A stretch of DNA of 64,000 nucleotides, from assembly GCF_014395425.1 (NCBI RefSeq), contig NZ_CP060711.1, positions 2,294,001 to 2,358,000 on the forward strand, given 5' to 3'. How positions within the stretch are numbered: the stretch's first letter is position 1; every line of letters starts with the position of its first letter. The position numbers and the translations under genes were made by a program. Of this stretch, positions 1 to 10,583 are shown in pieces. The stretch is from Thermomonas brevis. GTDB taxonomy: Bacteria > Pseudomonadota > Gammaproteobacteria > Xanthomonadales > Xanthomonadaceae. The notes under the pieces were generated by a model, which saw only the letters and a list, made by a program, of their open reading frames with translations, had not been told where the DNA came from and ran no database searches.

Positions 1-2376
1 AGCTATTTGTGGGAAGAGGTGTGGCAGCGCGATTCGTGGTTGCAGGTGCTTGGCCGCTACCTGATTGGCAAGCGTGACGACCGCAAGCAGTTGGTCGGCT
101 GGATTTTCCCGCGCCACCACCAGCTCGATGCCACGCGCAAACTTGTTGCCGATGTGCTCGACAAGGGGCCGGGGCAGAAGTATCTGATCCAGCATTCCGC
201 CGGCAGCGGCAAGACCAACTCCATTGCATGGACAGCGCATTTTTTGAGTGAGCTGCACGACGCGCAGGACAACAAGCTGTTCGACAGCGTGCTGGTGGTC
301 AGCGACCGCACGGTGCTGGATACGCAGTTGCAGGAGGCCATTTTCGACGCGCAACGCACCACGGGCGTGGTGGCTGCGCTCACCCGCGAACATGGCAGCA
401 AGAGCAACCAACTCAAGGAGGCGCTGGAGGCGGGGAAGAAGATCATCGTCTGCACCATCCAGACCTTCCCGGCAGCGATGAAGGCGGCAGAAGACCTCGC
501 CGCCACCGAAGGCAAACGCTTTGCCGTGATTGCCGACGAGGCACACAGCTCGCAGACCGGCGAGGCATCGGCCAAGCTCAAGCAACTGCTCAGTGCCGAG
601 GAATTGGCCGCACTGAAAGACGGCGGGCAGATTGACACCGAAACCTTGCTGGCCGCGCAAATGGATGCGCGCGTGGGCGGCAGCAAAGGGCTTACCTATA
701 TCGCCTTTACCGCCACGCCCAAGGGCAAGACGCTGGAATTGTTCGGCGTGAAAGGTCAGGACGGAAAGCCACACCCGTTCCATGTGTATTCGATGCGACA
801 GGCCATCGAAGAAGGCTTCATCCTCGACGTGTTGAAGAACTACACACCGTATGACCTGGCGTTCAAGCTGGCCCGCGATGGCGAGGAGTTCGACGAGAAA
901 ACCGTTGACCGCAACGAAGCGACAAAACGGCTCATGCAGTGGGTGCGCCTGCACCCGCACAACATTGCCAGCAAGGTGCAGATTGTCGTAGAGCACTACC
1001 GCGAGAACGTGCAGCCGCTATTGAGCGGCAAGGCCAAGGCAATGGTGGTAGTGAGCAGCCGTTTGGAGGCGGTGCGCTGGCAGAAGGCCATTCGCGCCTA
1101 CATCGAACGACAGAACTACCCACTGGGCGTGCTGGTGGCGTTTTCCGGCGAGGTGGAAGATGCCGAGAGTTTCCCCGATGCGGTGAGCGAAACCAGCGCC
1201 GCACTCAACCCCGGCTTGAAGGGCAGGGACATCCGCGATGCGTTCAAGAGCGAGCACTACCACCTGCTGCTGGTAGCTAACAAATTCCAGACCGGCTTCG
1301 ACCAGCCCTTGCTATGCGGCATGTACGTGGACAAGAAGCTGGCAGACATTCAGGCCGTGCAAACGCTGTCGCGCCTGAACCGCGCTTACCCGGGCAAGGA
1401 CACCACCTACATTCTCGACTTCGTAAACAACCCGGCGGACATCCTCACCAGCTTCAAGACGTATTACGAAACCGCCGAACTGGCCGCCACCACCGACCCG
1501 AATTTGGTTCTGGATTTGCGCGCAAAACTCGATGCAGCCGGCTATTACGATGATTTCGAGGTGCAGGCCGTCACCAAAGTGGTGGTCAACCCGGAGGGCA
1601 AAGCCAGCGAATTGAGTCGCGCCATTGCACCGGTGGCCGACCGCATTCTCAAGCGTTATGCGGAGGCAAAAAGGCTGCGGGACGAATCCGGCGATGAGGC
1701 TGTCACCAAGACGGCAAAAGAGCGCCTTGAACAGATCACCTTGTTCAAGGCGGACATGGAATCTTTCGTGCGCATGTATGCCTTCCTGTCGCAGATTTTC
1801 GACTACGGCAATACCGACATCGAAAAACGCTTCCTGTTCTACAAGCATCTTTTGCCGCTGCTGGACTTCCGCCGCGACATTGAGCAGATTGACCTCGGAC
1901 AAGTGGTGCTGACCCATCACGCCTTGAAACGCGGCGATGGGAAAATCCTGAGTCTTGCCAGTGGCGAAGCCGAAAAGCTGGAGCCGATGACCGGCGTAGG
2001 CATGGGGCAGCTACAAGACAAACAAAAGGCGTGGTTGAGCGAGATCATCAAGAAGGTCAATGATCTATTTGAGGGGCAACTGAGTGCGGACGACAAGCTG
2101 CAATTCGTACAGGCGCTCAAGATCAAGATGTTGGAGAACAGCGCACTGCAGCAGCAGGCGCAGAGCAACGCCGAACCGCAATTCCAGAACTCGCCCGATC
2201 TGCGTCCAGCCATGCTGGACGCCATCATCGATGCCAGTGACGCACAGCAGATCATGAGCACGCAGGCCATCAACAGCGAAAAGCTGCGTGAGGCACTGTT
2301 GGACATCCTGCTGGGGCCGGGGCAGTTGTATGCGGCGTTGAAGGCACGAGGCAACCTGCTGCAGCCACGTGGTTGA
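1..2376 (+). CDS. hsdR: Type I restriction enzyme R subunit (HsdR), 5' end outside the window
   Basis: This is the motor (translocase) part of a type I restriction-modification endonuclease, which translocates DNA and cleaves it away from the HsdS recognition site. The frame is open from base 1, so the start codon and the N-terminal nuclease domain lie upstream of the window. Visible SF2 helicase motifs are Walker A (HSAGSGKTNSI), the DEAH box (IADEAHSSQTG), FTATPKGKT, and the late motifs NKFQTGFDQPLL and QTLSRLNRAYPGK. The helical C-terminal domain follows. About 791 residues remain of a family that is usually near 1000. hsdM and hsdS would be expected upstream. No frameshift is visible in the part seen. 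Confidence 0.93.
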   Translation, partial: SYLWEEVWQRDSWLQVLGRYLIGKRDDRKQLVGWIFPRHHQLDATRKLVADVLDKGPGQKYLIQHSAGSGKTNSIAWTAHFLSELHDAQDNKLFDSVLVVSDRTVLDTQLQEAIFDAQRTTGVVAALTREHGSKSNQLKEALEAGKKIIVCTIQTFPAAMKAAEDLAATEGKRFAVIADEAHSSQTGEASAKLKQLLSAEELAALKDGGQIDTETLLAAQMDARVGGSKGLTYIAFTATPKGKTLELFGVKGQDGKPHPFHVYSMRQAIEEGFILDVLKNYTPYDLAFKLARDGEEFDEKTVDRNEATKRLMQWVRLHPHNIASKVQIVVEHYRENVQPLLSGKAKAMVVVSSRLEAVRWQKAIRAYIERQNYPLGVLVAFSGEVEDAESFPDAVSETSAALNPGLKGRDIRDAFKSEHYHLLLVANKFQTGFDQPLLCGMYVDKKLADIQAVQTLSRLNRAYPGKDTTYILDFVNNPADILTSFKTYYETAELAATTDPNLVLDLRAKLDAAGYYDDFEVQAVTKVVVNPEGKASELSRAIAPVADRILKRYAEAKRLRDESGDEAVTKTAKERLEQITLFKADMESFVRMYAFLSQIFDYGNTDIEKRFLFYKHLLPLLDFRRDIEQIDLGQVVLTHHALKRGDGKILSLASGEAEKLEPMTGVGMGQLQDKQKAWLSEIIKKVNDLFEGQLSADDKLQFVQALKIKMLENSALQQQAQSNAEPQFQNSPDLRPAMLDAIIDASDAQQIMSTQAINSEKLREALLDILLGPGQLYAALKARGNLLQPRG

Positions 2377-2384
2377 GGTGCCGC

Positions 2385-2418
2385 GAAAAGCGAACGGCCG
2401 CATCGCTGCGGCCGTTCG
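2385..2418 (-). terminator. Rho-independent terminator of ettA
   Basis: A perfect 12-bp stem (arms 2391-2402 and 2407-2418) with a 4-base loop is followed on the minus strand by a short U tract (CTTTT, 2386-2390). It lies between the convergent ends of hsdR and ettA and probably limits read-through from both sides. Confidence 0.8.
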
Positions 2419-2426
2419 GGTAGTGC

Positions 2427-4091
2427 TTACTTCAACGCCTTGAACCGCAGCCGCTTCGGCCCCGCGTCGTCGCCCATGCGGCGCTTCTTGTCTTCCTCGT
2501 ACTCGCGGTAGTTGCCCTGGAAGAACTCCACGTGCGAGTCGCCCTCGAAGGCGAGGATGTGGGTGGCGATGCGGTCCAGGAACCAGCGGTCGTGCGAGAT
2601 CACGAAGGTGTTGCCCGGGAACTCCAGCAGCGCGTCTTCCAGCGCGCGCAGGGTTTCGATGTCGAGGTCGTTGGACGGTTCGTCGAGCAGCAGCACGTTG
2701 CCGCCCTGCAACAGCGTCTTCGCCATGTGCAGACGGCCGCGCTCGCCGCCGGACAGGCTGCCGACCATCTTCTGCTGATCCTGCCCCTTGAAGTTGAAGC
2801 GGCCGATGTAGGCGCGCGACTGGATTTCGGTGCCGTTGATGTTGAGGATGTCCAGGCCGCCGGACACTTCCTGGAACACCGTGTGGTTGCCTTCCAGCGC
2901 GCCACGGCTTTGATCGACGTAGGCGAGGTTCACGGTCGGGCCGATGTTGATCGAACCCGAATCCGGCTTCTCCTGCCCGGTGATCATCTTGAACAGCGTG
3001 GACTTGCCAGCGCCGTTCGGGCCGATGATGCCGACGATGGCGCCCGGCGGGACGATCATCGACAGATCGTCGATCAGCAGGCGGTCGCCGAACTTCTTGC
3101 TGACGTTCTTGAACTCGATCACCGAGTTGCCGAGGCGCTCGCCCGGCGGGATGAAGATTTCGTTGGTCTCGTTGCGCTTCTGGTAGTCGACCGACTGCAG
3201 TTCGTCCAGCCGCGCCAGGCGCGCCTTGCCCTTGGAACGGCCGCCCTTGGCGTTCTGCCGCGACCATTCCAGTTCCTTCTGGATGGCCTTCTGGCGCGCC
3301 TTTTCCTGGTTTTCTTCCTGCTTCAGGCGCTCGTCCTTCTGCACCAGCCAGTCGGTGTAGTTGCCCTTCCACGGAATGCCGCGGCCGCGATCGAGCTCGA
3401 GGATCCACTCGGCGGCGTTGTCGAGGAAGTAGCGGTCGTGGGTGACGGCCACCACGGTGCCGGTGTAGCGGTGCAGGAACTGCTCCAGCCATTCCACCGA
3501 TTCGGCGTCGAGGTGGTTGGTGGGTTCGTCGAGCAGCAGCATGTCGGGCTTCTGCAGCAGCAGGCGGCACAGCGCCACGCGGCGCTTCTCGCCGCCGGAG
3601 AGCTTGCCGATCACCGCATCCCACGGCGGCAGGCGCAGCGCGTCGGCGGCCACTTCCAACTGGTTTTCCAGCGTGTGCGCGTCGCCGGCAGCGAGGATCG
3701 CTTCGAGGCGCTCCTGCTCTTTCGCCAGCGCGTCGAAGTCTGCGCCTTCCTCGGCATAGGCGGCGTACACCTCGTCCAGCCGCGCCTGCGCCTGCAGCAC
3801 TTCGCCCACGCCTTCCTCCACCGCCTGGCGCACGGTGTGTTCGGGATTCAGTTCCGGCTCCTGCGCCAGATAGCCGACCTTGATGCCGGCCTGCGGGCGG
3901 GCCTCGCCCTCGAAATCGGTGTCCACGCCGGCCATGATCTTCAGCACGGTGGACTTGCCCGCGCCGTTCAGGCCGAGCAGGCCGATCTTGGCGCCGGGGA
4001 AGAAGGAGAGCGAGATGTCCTTGATGATCTGCCGCTTCGGCGGCACCACCTTGGACACGCGATTCATGGTGTAGATGTACTGCGAGGACAT
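2427..4091 (-). CDS. ettA: Energy-dependent translational throttle protein EttA (ABC-F ATPase)
   Basis: This is a cytosolic ABC-F protein that binds the ribosomal E site and gates the first elongation steps according to the ATP/ADP ratio. It is 554 residues, the usual EttA length (about 555). There are two nucleotide-binding domains: Walker A GLNGAGKST at about residues 40-48 with signature LSGGEKRRVALC, and a second Walker A GPNGAGKST with signature LSGGERGRLHMAK. A basic linker (PtIM arm) lies between them, and there is no membrane segment. The start is the ATG giving MSSQYIYTMNRVSK, the conserved EttA N-terminus; the frame is open far upstream but without family similarity. It stands alone in its orientation. 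Confidence 0.96.
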   Translation of the reverse strand: MSSQYIYTMNRVSKVVPPKRQIIKDISLSFFPGAKIGLLGLNGAGKSTVLKIMAGVDTDFEGEARPQAGIKVGYLAQEPELNPEHTVRQAVEEGVGEVLQAQARLDEVYAAYAEEGADFDALAKEQERLEAILAAGDAHTLENQLEVAADALRLPPWDAVIGKLSGGEKRRVALCRLLLQKPDMLLLDEPTNHLDAESVEWLEQFLHRYTGTVVAVTHDRYFLDNAAEWILELDRGRGIPWKGNYTDWLVQKDERLKQEENQEKARQKAIQKELEWSRQNAKGGRSKGKARLARLDELQSVDYQKRNETNEIFIPPGERLGNSVIEFKNVSKKFGDRLLIDDLSMIVPPGAIVGIIGPNGAGKSTLFKMITGQEKPDSGSINIGPTVNLAYVDQSRGALEGNHTVFQEVSGGLDILNINGTEIQSRAYIGRFNFKGQDQQKMVGSLSGGERGRLHMAKTLLQGGNVLLLDEPSNDLDIETLRALEDALLEFPGNTFVISHDRWFLDRIATHILAFEGDSHVEFFQGNYREYEEDKKRRMGDDAGPKRLRFKALK

Positions 4092-4298
4092 GCGGAAAGC
4101 TCCGTGAGCGCTACCGCGCCCGCGCGGAAGGGCGCGGGCGGTGACTGGGGTGGGAATGCGGGAATTATAGCGGCTGCGCCCGGCTTGCTGGCCGTTGAAC
4201 GGAAGCCGGCAAGGGGCGGCGGAACCGGTTCCAGCAATTCCCCGTTCAGATCGCCGGGCGGATAGTGCAGCCATCGTCCACCACGCGGAGAGCCCGCC

Positions 4299-4772
4299 AT
4301 GAAGCGCCTGTTGAAGATCGTCGCCTCCTCCCTGTTGCTGCTCGGCGTGGCGACCGCACCGGCATTGGCCGGCGACCGCGACCATGGCCGGGGCTACCAG
4401 GATCACGGCCGCGGCCAGCACTACGATCGCCACGACCGCGGCGACCATCGCGACCGTTACGACTACCGCGTCGACCGCAACCACTACCGCCGCGACTACA
4501 GGCCGGCCCCGCCGCGCGTGGTCTACACGCAGCCGCGCTACGTGCACGCGCCGCCGCGCGTCGTCTATCGCCCGGCGCCGCGCCCGTATTGGGTGCGCGG
4601 CGGCCATTACTACGGCAGCGGCTACGCGCCGACCTACGTGGTCAACGACTGGGGCTACTACGGCCTGCGCAGCCCGCCGCGCGGCTATTACTGGCGCCGC
4701 AGCGACACCGGCGATTTCCTGCTGGTCGCGATCACTACCGGCATCATCGCGGACATGCTGCTCCACCACTGA
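4299..4772 (+). CDS. Secreted RcnB-like protein of unknown role
   Basis: A 157-residue protein with a clear Sec signal peptide (MKRLLKIVASSLLLLGVATAPALA, cleavage after ALA at about residue 24). A stretch rich in His, Asp, Arg and Tyr follows (DRDHGRGYQDHGRG...), then a Pro/Tyr-rich segment and a C-terminal part with the YWVRGGHYY / YYWRRSDTGDFLLVAI pattern seen in RcnB-family periplasmic proteins. RcnB in E. coli helps nickel/cobalt homeostasis. The His/Asp richness fits metal or surface binding, but no function is shown here. It is a single gene followed by its own terminator. Confidence 0.75.
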   Translation: MKRLLKIVASSLLLLGVATAPALAGDRDHGRGYQDHGRGQHYDRHDRGDHRDRYDYRVDRNHYRRDYRPAPPRVVYTQPRYVHAPPRVVYRPAPRPYWVRGGHYYGSGYAPTYVVNDWGYYGLRSPPRGYYWRRSDTGDFLLVAITTGIIADMLLHH

Positions 4773-4796
4773 GCGCTTCCGCGATGCGATGAACCG

Positions 4797-4829
4797 AACC
4801 GGTCGGCCCTCGTGGCCGGCCGGTTTTTT
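4797..4829 (+). terminator. Rho-independent terminator of the RcnB-like gene
   Basis: A 12-bp stem with one G-T wobble (arms 4797-4808 and 4814-4825), a five-base loop and a run of six T (4824-4829). Confidence 0.9.
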
Positions 4830-4855
4830 CATGCCCGATGCCATGCCCTTGCGGA

Positions 4856-5860
4856 TCAGCGGGAAAGCGCCGCCTGCATCGCCAGGCTGCCGAGCGCGAC
4901 CGCCATCCACACGCCCAGCCCCAGCAGCAACGGGCGCGGACCGGTGGCGCGCATCCGCCGGACATCGGCGGACAGGCCGATGGCGGCCAGCGCGAACACC
5001 ATCGCCAGCCCGCTGGCGGCATGCAGTCCGCCCTGCATCGCCGCCGGCACCAGCCCGGCGCTGCGCAGCGCCGAGGCGGCGACGAACCACAGGATGAACC
5101 ACGGCACGATGCCGCCCGCACGCAATCCGTCCGCCGGATTCTGGTTGCGCCCGCGCCACGCCATCAGCCCGGCCAGCGCCAGGCACACCGGCACGATCAT
5201 GGTCGCCCGCGCCAGCTTGACGATCACCGCGTAGTCGCCGGCTTCGCGGCCGTAGGCGTAGCCGGCGGCGGCCACCGAGGAGGTGTCGTTGATGGCGGTG
5301 CCGGCCCACAGCCCGAACTGTGCGGCGTCCATGCCCAGCAGGTGGCCCAGCGGCGGGAACGCCAGCACCGCGACCAGGTTGAACAGGAAGATGGTTGACA
5401 GCGCGAACGCGGTGTCGTGGTCGTCCGGACGCAGGATCGGCGCCACCGCGGCGATCGCCGACCCGCCGCAGATCGCGGTGCCCACGCCGACCAGCGCGGC
5501 GAGCTTGGCCGGCACGCGCAGCGCCCTGCCCAGCAGCCAGGCGGCGGCGAACGCCAGCAGCAGGGTGACGAGGGCGACGCGCAGCGAGGCGCGACCGACC
5601 GCGAGCGCCTGACCGAGATCCAGCCCGAAGCCGAGCAGCACGATCGACGCCTGCAGCACGTACCTGCCGGCGAAGTCGATGCCGGGAGCGAAGCGCGCGC
5701 CGGGCGTCCAGGCGGCGCGCAGCAGGGTGCCCAGCAGGATCGCCAGCACCGCGCCGCCCAGCAGCGGAAAGGCGTGTCCGCCGGCGTACGCCAGCAGCGC
5801 GGGAATGGCCGCCAGCAGCAGGCCGGGAAGCAGGCGTTGCGGGCCGTGGAAGCGCGGCAT
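4856..5860 (-). CDS. YeiH-family (UPF0324) membrane transporter, putative sulfate exporter family
   Basis: A 334-residue integral membrane protein with about ten hydrophobic segments and the conserved loops GVGTAICGGSAIAAVAPI and WAGTAINDTSSVAAAG that mark the YeiH/UPF0324 family. Databases call members putative sulfate exporters, but the substrate is not firmly established. It is divergent from a LysR regulator across a 93-bp gap containing an inverted repeat, the common yeiH-yeiE-like arrangement, so it is probably controlled by that regulator. The start ATG (MPRFHGPQRLLPG) gives a normal family length. Confidence 0.88.
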   Translation of the reverse strand: MPRFHGPQRLLPGLLLAAIPALLAYAGGHAFPLLGGAVLAILLGTLLRAAWTPGARFAPGIDFAGRYVLQASIVLLGFGLDLGQALAVGRASLRVALVTLLLAFAAAWLLGRALRVPAKLAALVGVGTAICGGSAIAAVAPILRPDDHDTAFALSTIFLFNLVAVLAFPPLGHLLGMDAAQFGLWAGTAINDTSSVAAAGYAYGREAGDYAVIVKLARATMIVPVCLALAGLMAWRGRNQNPADGLRAGGIVPWFILWFVAASALRSAGLVPAAMQGGLHAASGLAMVFALAAIGLSADVRRMRATGPRPLLLGLGVWMAVALGSLAMQAALSR

Positions 5861-5925
5861 GGTGGCGGGTCCGTGGAAGCGATGGCGGCAGTCTGGCGAT
5901 CCCGTTTGTTAAATGAAATTGAATT

Positions 5926-5948
5926 ATCCTGATATGAAGAATCAGGAT
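5926..5948. promoter_or_regulatory. Candidate LysR-type operator between yeiH-like and lysR genes
   Basis: Perfect inverted repeat ATCCTGAT (5926-5933) and ATCAGGAT (5941-5948) with a 7-base AT-rich spacer, directly upstream of the LysR start. Its size and place fit a LysR-type autoregulatory site, and the flanking sequence (TTAAATGAAATTGAATTATC) is AT-rich, as expected of promoters in this GC-rich genome. Confidence 0.55.
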
Positions 5949-5953
5949 TCCTG

Positions 5954-6841
5954 ATGATCAACATCAGCCCGCGCCAGCTGCAGGTCTTCGTCGAAACGGT
6001 GGCGGCCGGCAGCCTGCGCGCCGCCGCCGAGCGGCTGCACCTCACCCAGCCCGCCGCCAGCATGGCGCTCACCGAAATGGAGCGGCTGCTGGGCGGGCCG
6101 CTGTTCGACCGGGTGCGCGGGCGGCTGCGCCTGAACGCGCGCGGCCACGAGTTGCTGCCGTTGGCGCGCGAACTGCTGGAGCGCCACGCCGAGTTCGCGC
6201 GCGCGGCGGCGGGCGCGGGCGGCGCGCTGGCCGGCGAGTTGCGGATCGGCACCAGCAACACCGTCGGCAACTACCGCGTCGGCGAACTGCTGGGCGGGTT
6301 CGTGCAGGCCGCGCCGGAGGTGGCGATCCGGCTGCGGGTCGGCAATACCGACGACATCGCGCGGGCGCTGCTGGCGCACGAGCTGGACGTCGCCTGCGTC
6401 GAGGGCACGGCGCTGCCGTCGGGACTGGAGGTGCTGCCGTGGCGCGACGACGCGCTGCTGGTCTGCGCCCCGCCCGGACATCCGCTGGCGAGGCGGCGCG
6501 GGCTGAAGGAGGCGGATTTCGCCGATGCGGCGTGGGTGATCCGCGAGCCGGGCTCGGCCACGCGGTTGCTGACCGAGCAGGTGCTGGGCCGCCTGCCGCC
6601 GCCGCGCGGCCGGCTGGAACTGAGTCAGACCGAGGCGATCAAGCAGGCGGTGGCGGCGGGGCTGGGCATCGCCCTGCTGCCCGAGGTGGCGGTGCGCGAC
6701 GCGCTGGCCGCGGGCTGCCTGTGCGCGCTGCGGACGCCGTTCCTGCAGCCGTTCCTGCATCGCCGGCTGTCGCTGCTGCTGCCGCGCGGCAGCTACCGGG
6801 GCGGCCTGCTGGAGGCGTTCCTGCGGGCTACAATCGCCTGA
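5954..6841 (+). CDS. LysR-family transcriptional regulator
   Basis: A 295-residue LTTR. The N-terminal winged helix-turn-helix covers about residues 1-60 ([20 protein letters not shown], then [21 protein letters not shown]), and the C-terminal periplasmic-binding-protein-like co-inducer domain begins near residue 90 ([15 protein letters not shown]). Its closest recognised context is YeiE/CysB-like regulators next to YeiH transporters, so the divergent transporter is its probable target. glyA starts 24 bases after its stop and may have its own promoter inside the 3' end of this gene. Confidence 0.9.
   Translation: MINISPRQLQVFVETVAAGSLRAAAERLHLTQPAASMALTEMERLLGGPLFDRVRGRLRLNARGHELLPLARELLERHAEFARAAAGAGGALAGELRIGTSNTVGNYRVGELLGGFVQAAPEVAIRLRVGNTDDIARALLAHELDVACVEGTALPSGLEVLPWRDDALLVCAPPGHPLARRRGLKEADFADAAWVIREPGSATRLLTEQVLGRLPPPRGRLELSQTEAIKQAVAAGLGIALLPEVAVRDALAAGCLCALRTPFLQPFLHRRLSLLLPRGSYRGGLLEAFLRATIA
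6829..6834 (+). promoter_or_regulatory. Possible -10 element for glyA
   Basis: TACAAT lies at the very end of the LysR gene, 30 bases before the glyA ATG. No strong -35 is visible. glyA is well served by the Shine-Dalgarno AGGAG at about 6855-6859. Confidence 0.35.
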
Positions 6842-6864
6842 TCCCCACGCCCCCAGGAGTTGCG

Positions 6865-8133
<1,269 letters not shown>

Positions 8134-8136
8134 GCC

Positions 8137-8661
8137 TTGCACTGCCCCTTCTGCCAGCACAGCGACACCCGCGTGATCGATTCGCGCGTGTCCGAGGACG
8201 GCGCCACCATCCGCCGCCGGCGCGTCTGCGAAGCCTGCGGCGAGCGGTTCTCGACGCTGGAAACCATCGAGCTGAAGCTGCCGGCCATCGTCAAGTCGGA
8301 CGGCCGGCGCGAGGCGTTCGACGCGCGCAAGCTGCGCGTCGGCTTCGACCGCGCGTTGCAGAAGCGGCCGGTGTCGGAGGAGCAGATCGAGACGGCGGTG
8401 CGCGCGGTGGTGCACCAGCTGCGGATGGCCGCCGAGCGCGAGATTCCCGCGCGCCGGGTCGGCGAGTTCGTGATGGGCGAACTGCGCAAGCTCGACCACG
8501 TCGGCTACGTGCGCTTCGCCTCGGTCTACCGCAGCTTCGAGGACGTGGCCGATTTCCGCGAGGAGCTCGACCGGCTGGAGCGCGACCTGCCGGGCGAAGG
8601 CCAGCTGCCGCTGCTGGACGCCGCGGATGCGGCCATCGACGGCAAGGGGCGGAAGCGGTGA
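8137..8661 (+). CDS. nrdR: Transcriptional repressor NrdR
   Basis: ATP/dATP-sensing repressor of ribonucleotide reductase genes. It has an N-terminal zinc ribbon (Cys3-x2-Cys6 and Cys31-x2-Cys34 in MHCPFC...VCEACGERF) and an ATP-cone domain over about residues 50-140 ([22 protein letters not shown]). It uses a TTG start: this is the only position that gives the invariant MHCPFC terminus. It is 174 residues and sits between glyA and ribD, the order common in Xanthomonadaceae. Its stop overlaps the GTG start of ribD (GTGA). Confidence 0.96.
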   Translation: MHCPFCQHSDTRVIDSRVSEDGATIRRRRVCEACGERFSTLETIELKLPAIVKSDGRREAFDARKLRVGFDRALQKRPVSEEQIETAVRAVVHQLRMAAEREIPARRVGEFVMGELRKLDHVGYVRFASVYRSFEDVADFREELDRLERDLPGEGQLPLLDAADAAIDGKGRKR

Positions 8662-9751
8662 GCGGCTTCTCCTCTGCCGATCACGCATTGATGGCGCGCG
8701 CGCTGCGCCTGGCCGAGCGCGGTGCCTACACCGCGCGGCCCAACCCGATGGTCGGCTGCGTGATCGCCCGCGACGGCGAGGTGGTGGGCGAAGGCTGGCA
8801 CCAGCGCAAGGGCGGGCCGCACGCGGAAGTGTTCGCGCTGCAGGCCGCCGGCGAGCGCGCCAGGGGCGCCACCGCCTACGTCACCCTGGAGCCATGCGCG
8901 CATACCGGCAGCACCGGCCCGTGCGCGGACGCGCTGATCGCCGCCGGCGTGTCGCGGGTGGTGGCGGCGATGCGCGACCCGTTCCCGAAGGTCGACGGCG
9001 CCGGCTTCGAGACGCTGCGCGCGGCCGGCATCGTGGTCGAGCATGGATTGATGGAAGCGCAGGCGCGCGAGCTCAACCGCGGCTTCCTGGCGCGGGTGGA
9101 GCGCGGCCGGCCGTGGCTGCGGGTCAAGCTGGCGATGAGCCTGGACGGCCGCACCGCGATGGCTTCCGGCGATTCCAAATGGATCAGCGGCGAAGCCTCG
9201 CGCCGCGACGTGCACGCCTGGCGCGCGCGCTGCGGCGCGCTGATGACCGGGCCGGCACGGTGCTGGCCGACGATCCGCAGCTGACCGTGCGGCTGGAGCA
9301 GGGCGAGGAGTTCCTGCCGCCGCTGCGGGTGGTGCTGGATCCCGGCCTGGCGACGGTGGCGCGCGGCCGCGTGCGCGAGGGCGATGCGCCGACGCTGTAC
9401 ATGCACGCGCCGGACGCCAAGCCGCCGCGCGCGATGGAGGCCGAGCGCGTCGCGGTGGCGGTGCGGGGCGGACGCTTCGACCTCGTCGCGGTGCTGGAAT
9501 TGCTGGCCGCGCGAGGCATCAACGAGGTGCAGCTGGAAGCGGGCGCCACGCTCGCGGGCGGGTTCCTGTCCGCCGGGCTGGTGGACGAACTGCTGCTGTA
9601 CGTCGCGCCGGTGCTGCTGGGCGAGCGCGCCCGGCCGCTGTTCGACGGCCTGCACATCGATGCGATGACCGAGCGCCTGAAGATGCGCGTGGTCGACAAC
9701 CGCCGCATCGGTGACGACCAGCGCCTGCTGCTGCGCCCGCAGGCCGCATGA
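8658..9751 (+). pseudogene. ribD: Bifunctional riboflavin deaminase/reductase RibD, frameshifted as read
   Basis: RibD deaminates and then reduces the pyrimidine intermediate of riboflavin synthesis. The N-terminal half has the deaminase zinc site (GGPHAEVFAL, then LEPCAHTGSTGPC). The C-terminal half has the reductase domain (VRLEQGEEFLPPLRVVLDPGL; NEVQLEAGATLAGGFL). The two halves are in different frames: after MTG at about 9240-9250 the family continues AGTVLADDPQL, which is found one frame over. A single missing base at about 9249-9252 (in a GGGCC context) explains it, and repair gives about 364 residues. The start is GTG, overlapping the nrdR stop. Riboflavin is essential unless imported and the rest of the pathway is intact, so a consensus error is likely; a true pseudogene is the alternative. 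Confidence 0.9.
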
Positions 9752-10515
9752 GCGACGCGGCGCCCAGGGCCGCGTTCAAGGACCATTTCTCCGCCGTGGC
9801 CGGCGACTACGCCGCCGCGCGTCCCGAATATCCGCAGGCGCTGTTCGACTGGATCGCGGCGGTCGCGCCGGCCGCCGGGCTGTGCTGGGAAGCCGGCTGC
9901 GGCAGCGGCCAGGCGACGCGCGACCTAGCCGCGCGCTTCGCTCATGTCCATGCCTCCGATCCGAGCGCGGCGCAGATCGCGCGGGCGCCCGCGCTCGGCA
10001 ACGTGACGTTCGCCGTCGAACCCGCCGAGCGCTGTGGCCTGCCCGACGCCAGCGCCGATGCGGTTTGCGTGGCGCAGGCGCTGCACTGGTTCGAACGCGC
10101 CGCCTTCTTCGCCGAATGCGCGCGCGTGCTGAAACCCGGCGGCGTGCTGGTGGCGTGGGGCTACCAGGACATCGTGGTCGAGGACGACGTCGCCGTCGCC
10201 AATGCCGCGTTGCAGATGCGCATCCGCGACGACTGGCCGCCGGAGCGAGCGTTCATCGACCAAGGCTACGCCTCGTTCGCGTTTCCGTTCGCGCGGATCG
10301 AAGCGCCGGCGCTGGAGCTGCGCGCGCAGTGGCCGCTGTCGCGCCTGCTCGGCTATTACGCCAGCTACTCCGCGACCAGGCGCCATCGCGAGCGCACCGG
10401 CGAGGATGCGGTCGCACTGCACGCCGCGGCGCTGGCGGTGGCCTGGGGCGATCCGGAGCGCACGCGCACGGTGCGCTGGCCCTTGTTCGTGCACGCGTTC
10501 GCGAAGCCCGCCTGA
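9748..10515 (+). CDS. Class I SAM-dependent methyltransferase
   Basis: A 255-residue protein with a Methyltransf_11-type Rossmann core: motif I CWEAGCGSGQATRDLA (about residues 49-64), the acidic residue at the end of strand 2 (HASDPSAAQI), and ALHWFERAAFFAECARVLKPGGVLVAWGY. It resembles the YcgJ/Tam group of small-molecule methyltransferases; the substrate is unknown. Its ATG overlaps the ribD stop (ATGA), so it is translationally coupled to a riboflavin gene although it has no known role in that pathway. The riboswitch-led rib operon starts just downstream. Confidence 0.85.
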   Translation: MSDAAPRAAFKDHFSAVAGDYAAARPEYPQALFDWIAAVAPAAGLCWEAGCGSGQATRDLAARFAHVHASDPSAAQIARAPALGNVTFAVEPAERCGLPDASADAVCVAQALHWFERAAFFAECARVLKPGGVLVAWGYQDIVVEDDVAVANAALQMRIRDDWPPERAFIDQGYASFAFPFARIEAPALELRAQWPLSRLLGYYASYSATRRHRERTGEDAVALHAAALAVAWGDPERTRTVRWPLFVHAFAKPA

Positions 10516-10540
10516 GCCGGATCGGCCTGGTTTCCCCGGA

Positions 10541-10549
10541 TGCTAGAAT
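10541..10549 (+). promoter_or_regulatory. Extended -10 promoter upstream of the FMN riboswitch
   Basis: TGCTAGAAT is an extended -10 (TGnTAGAAT) 35 bases upstream of the riboswitch P1 stem. The -35 region is weak, which is usual for extended -10 promoters. Transcription would start near 10556. Confidence 0.5.
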
Positions 10550-10583
10550 GCGCGGCGCCGGTTCGCCGGCACACAACTCGAAA

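Noticed and set aside
2532..4265. Open plus-strand frame of 577 codons opposite ettA
   Set aside because: Antisense shadow of ettA with no recognisable domain; ettA is a full-length conserved gene.
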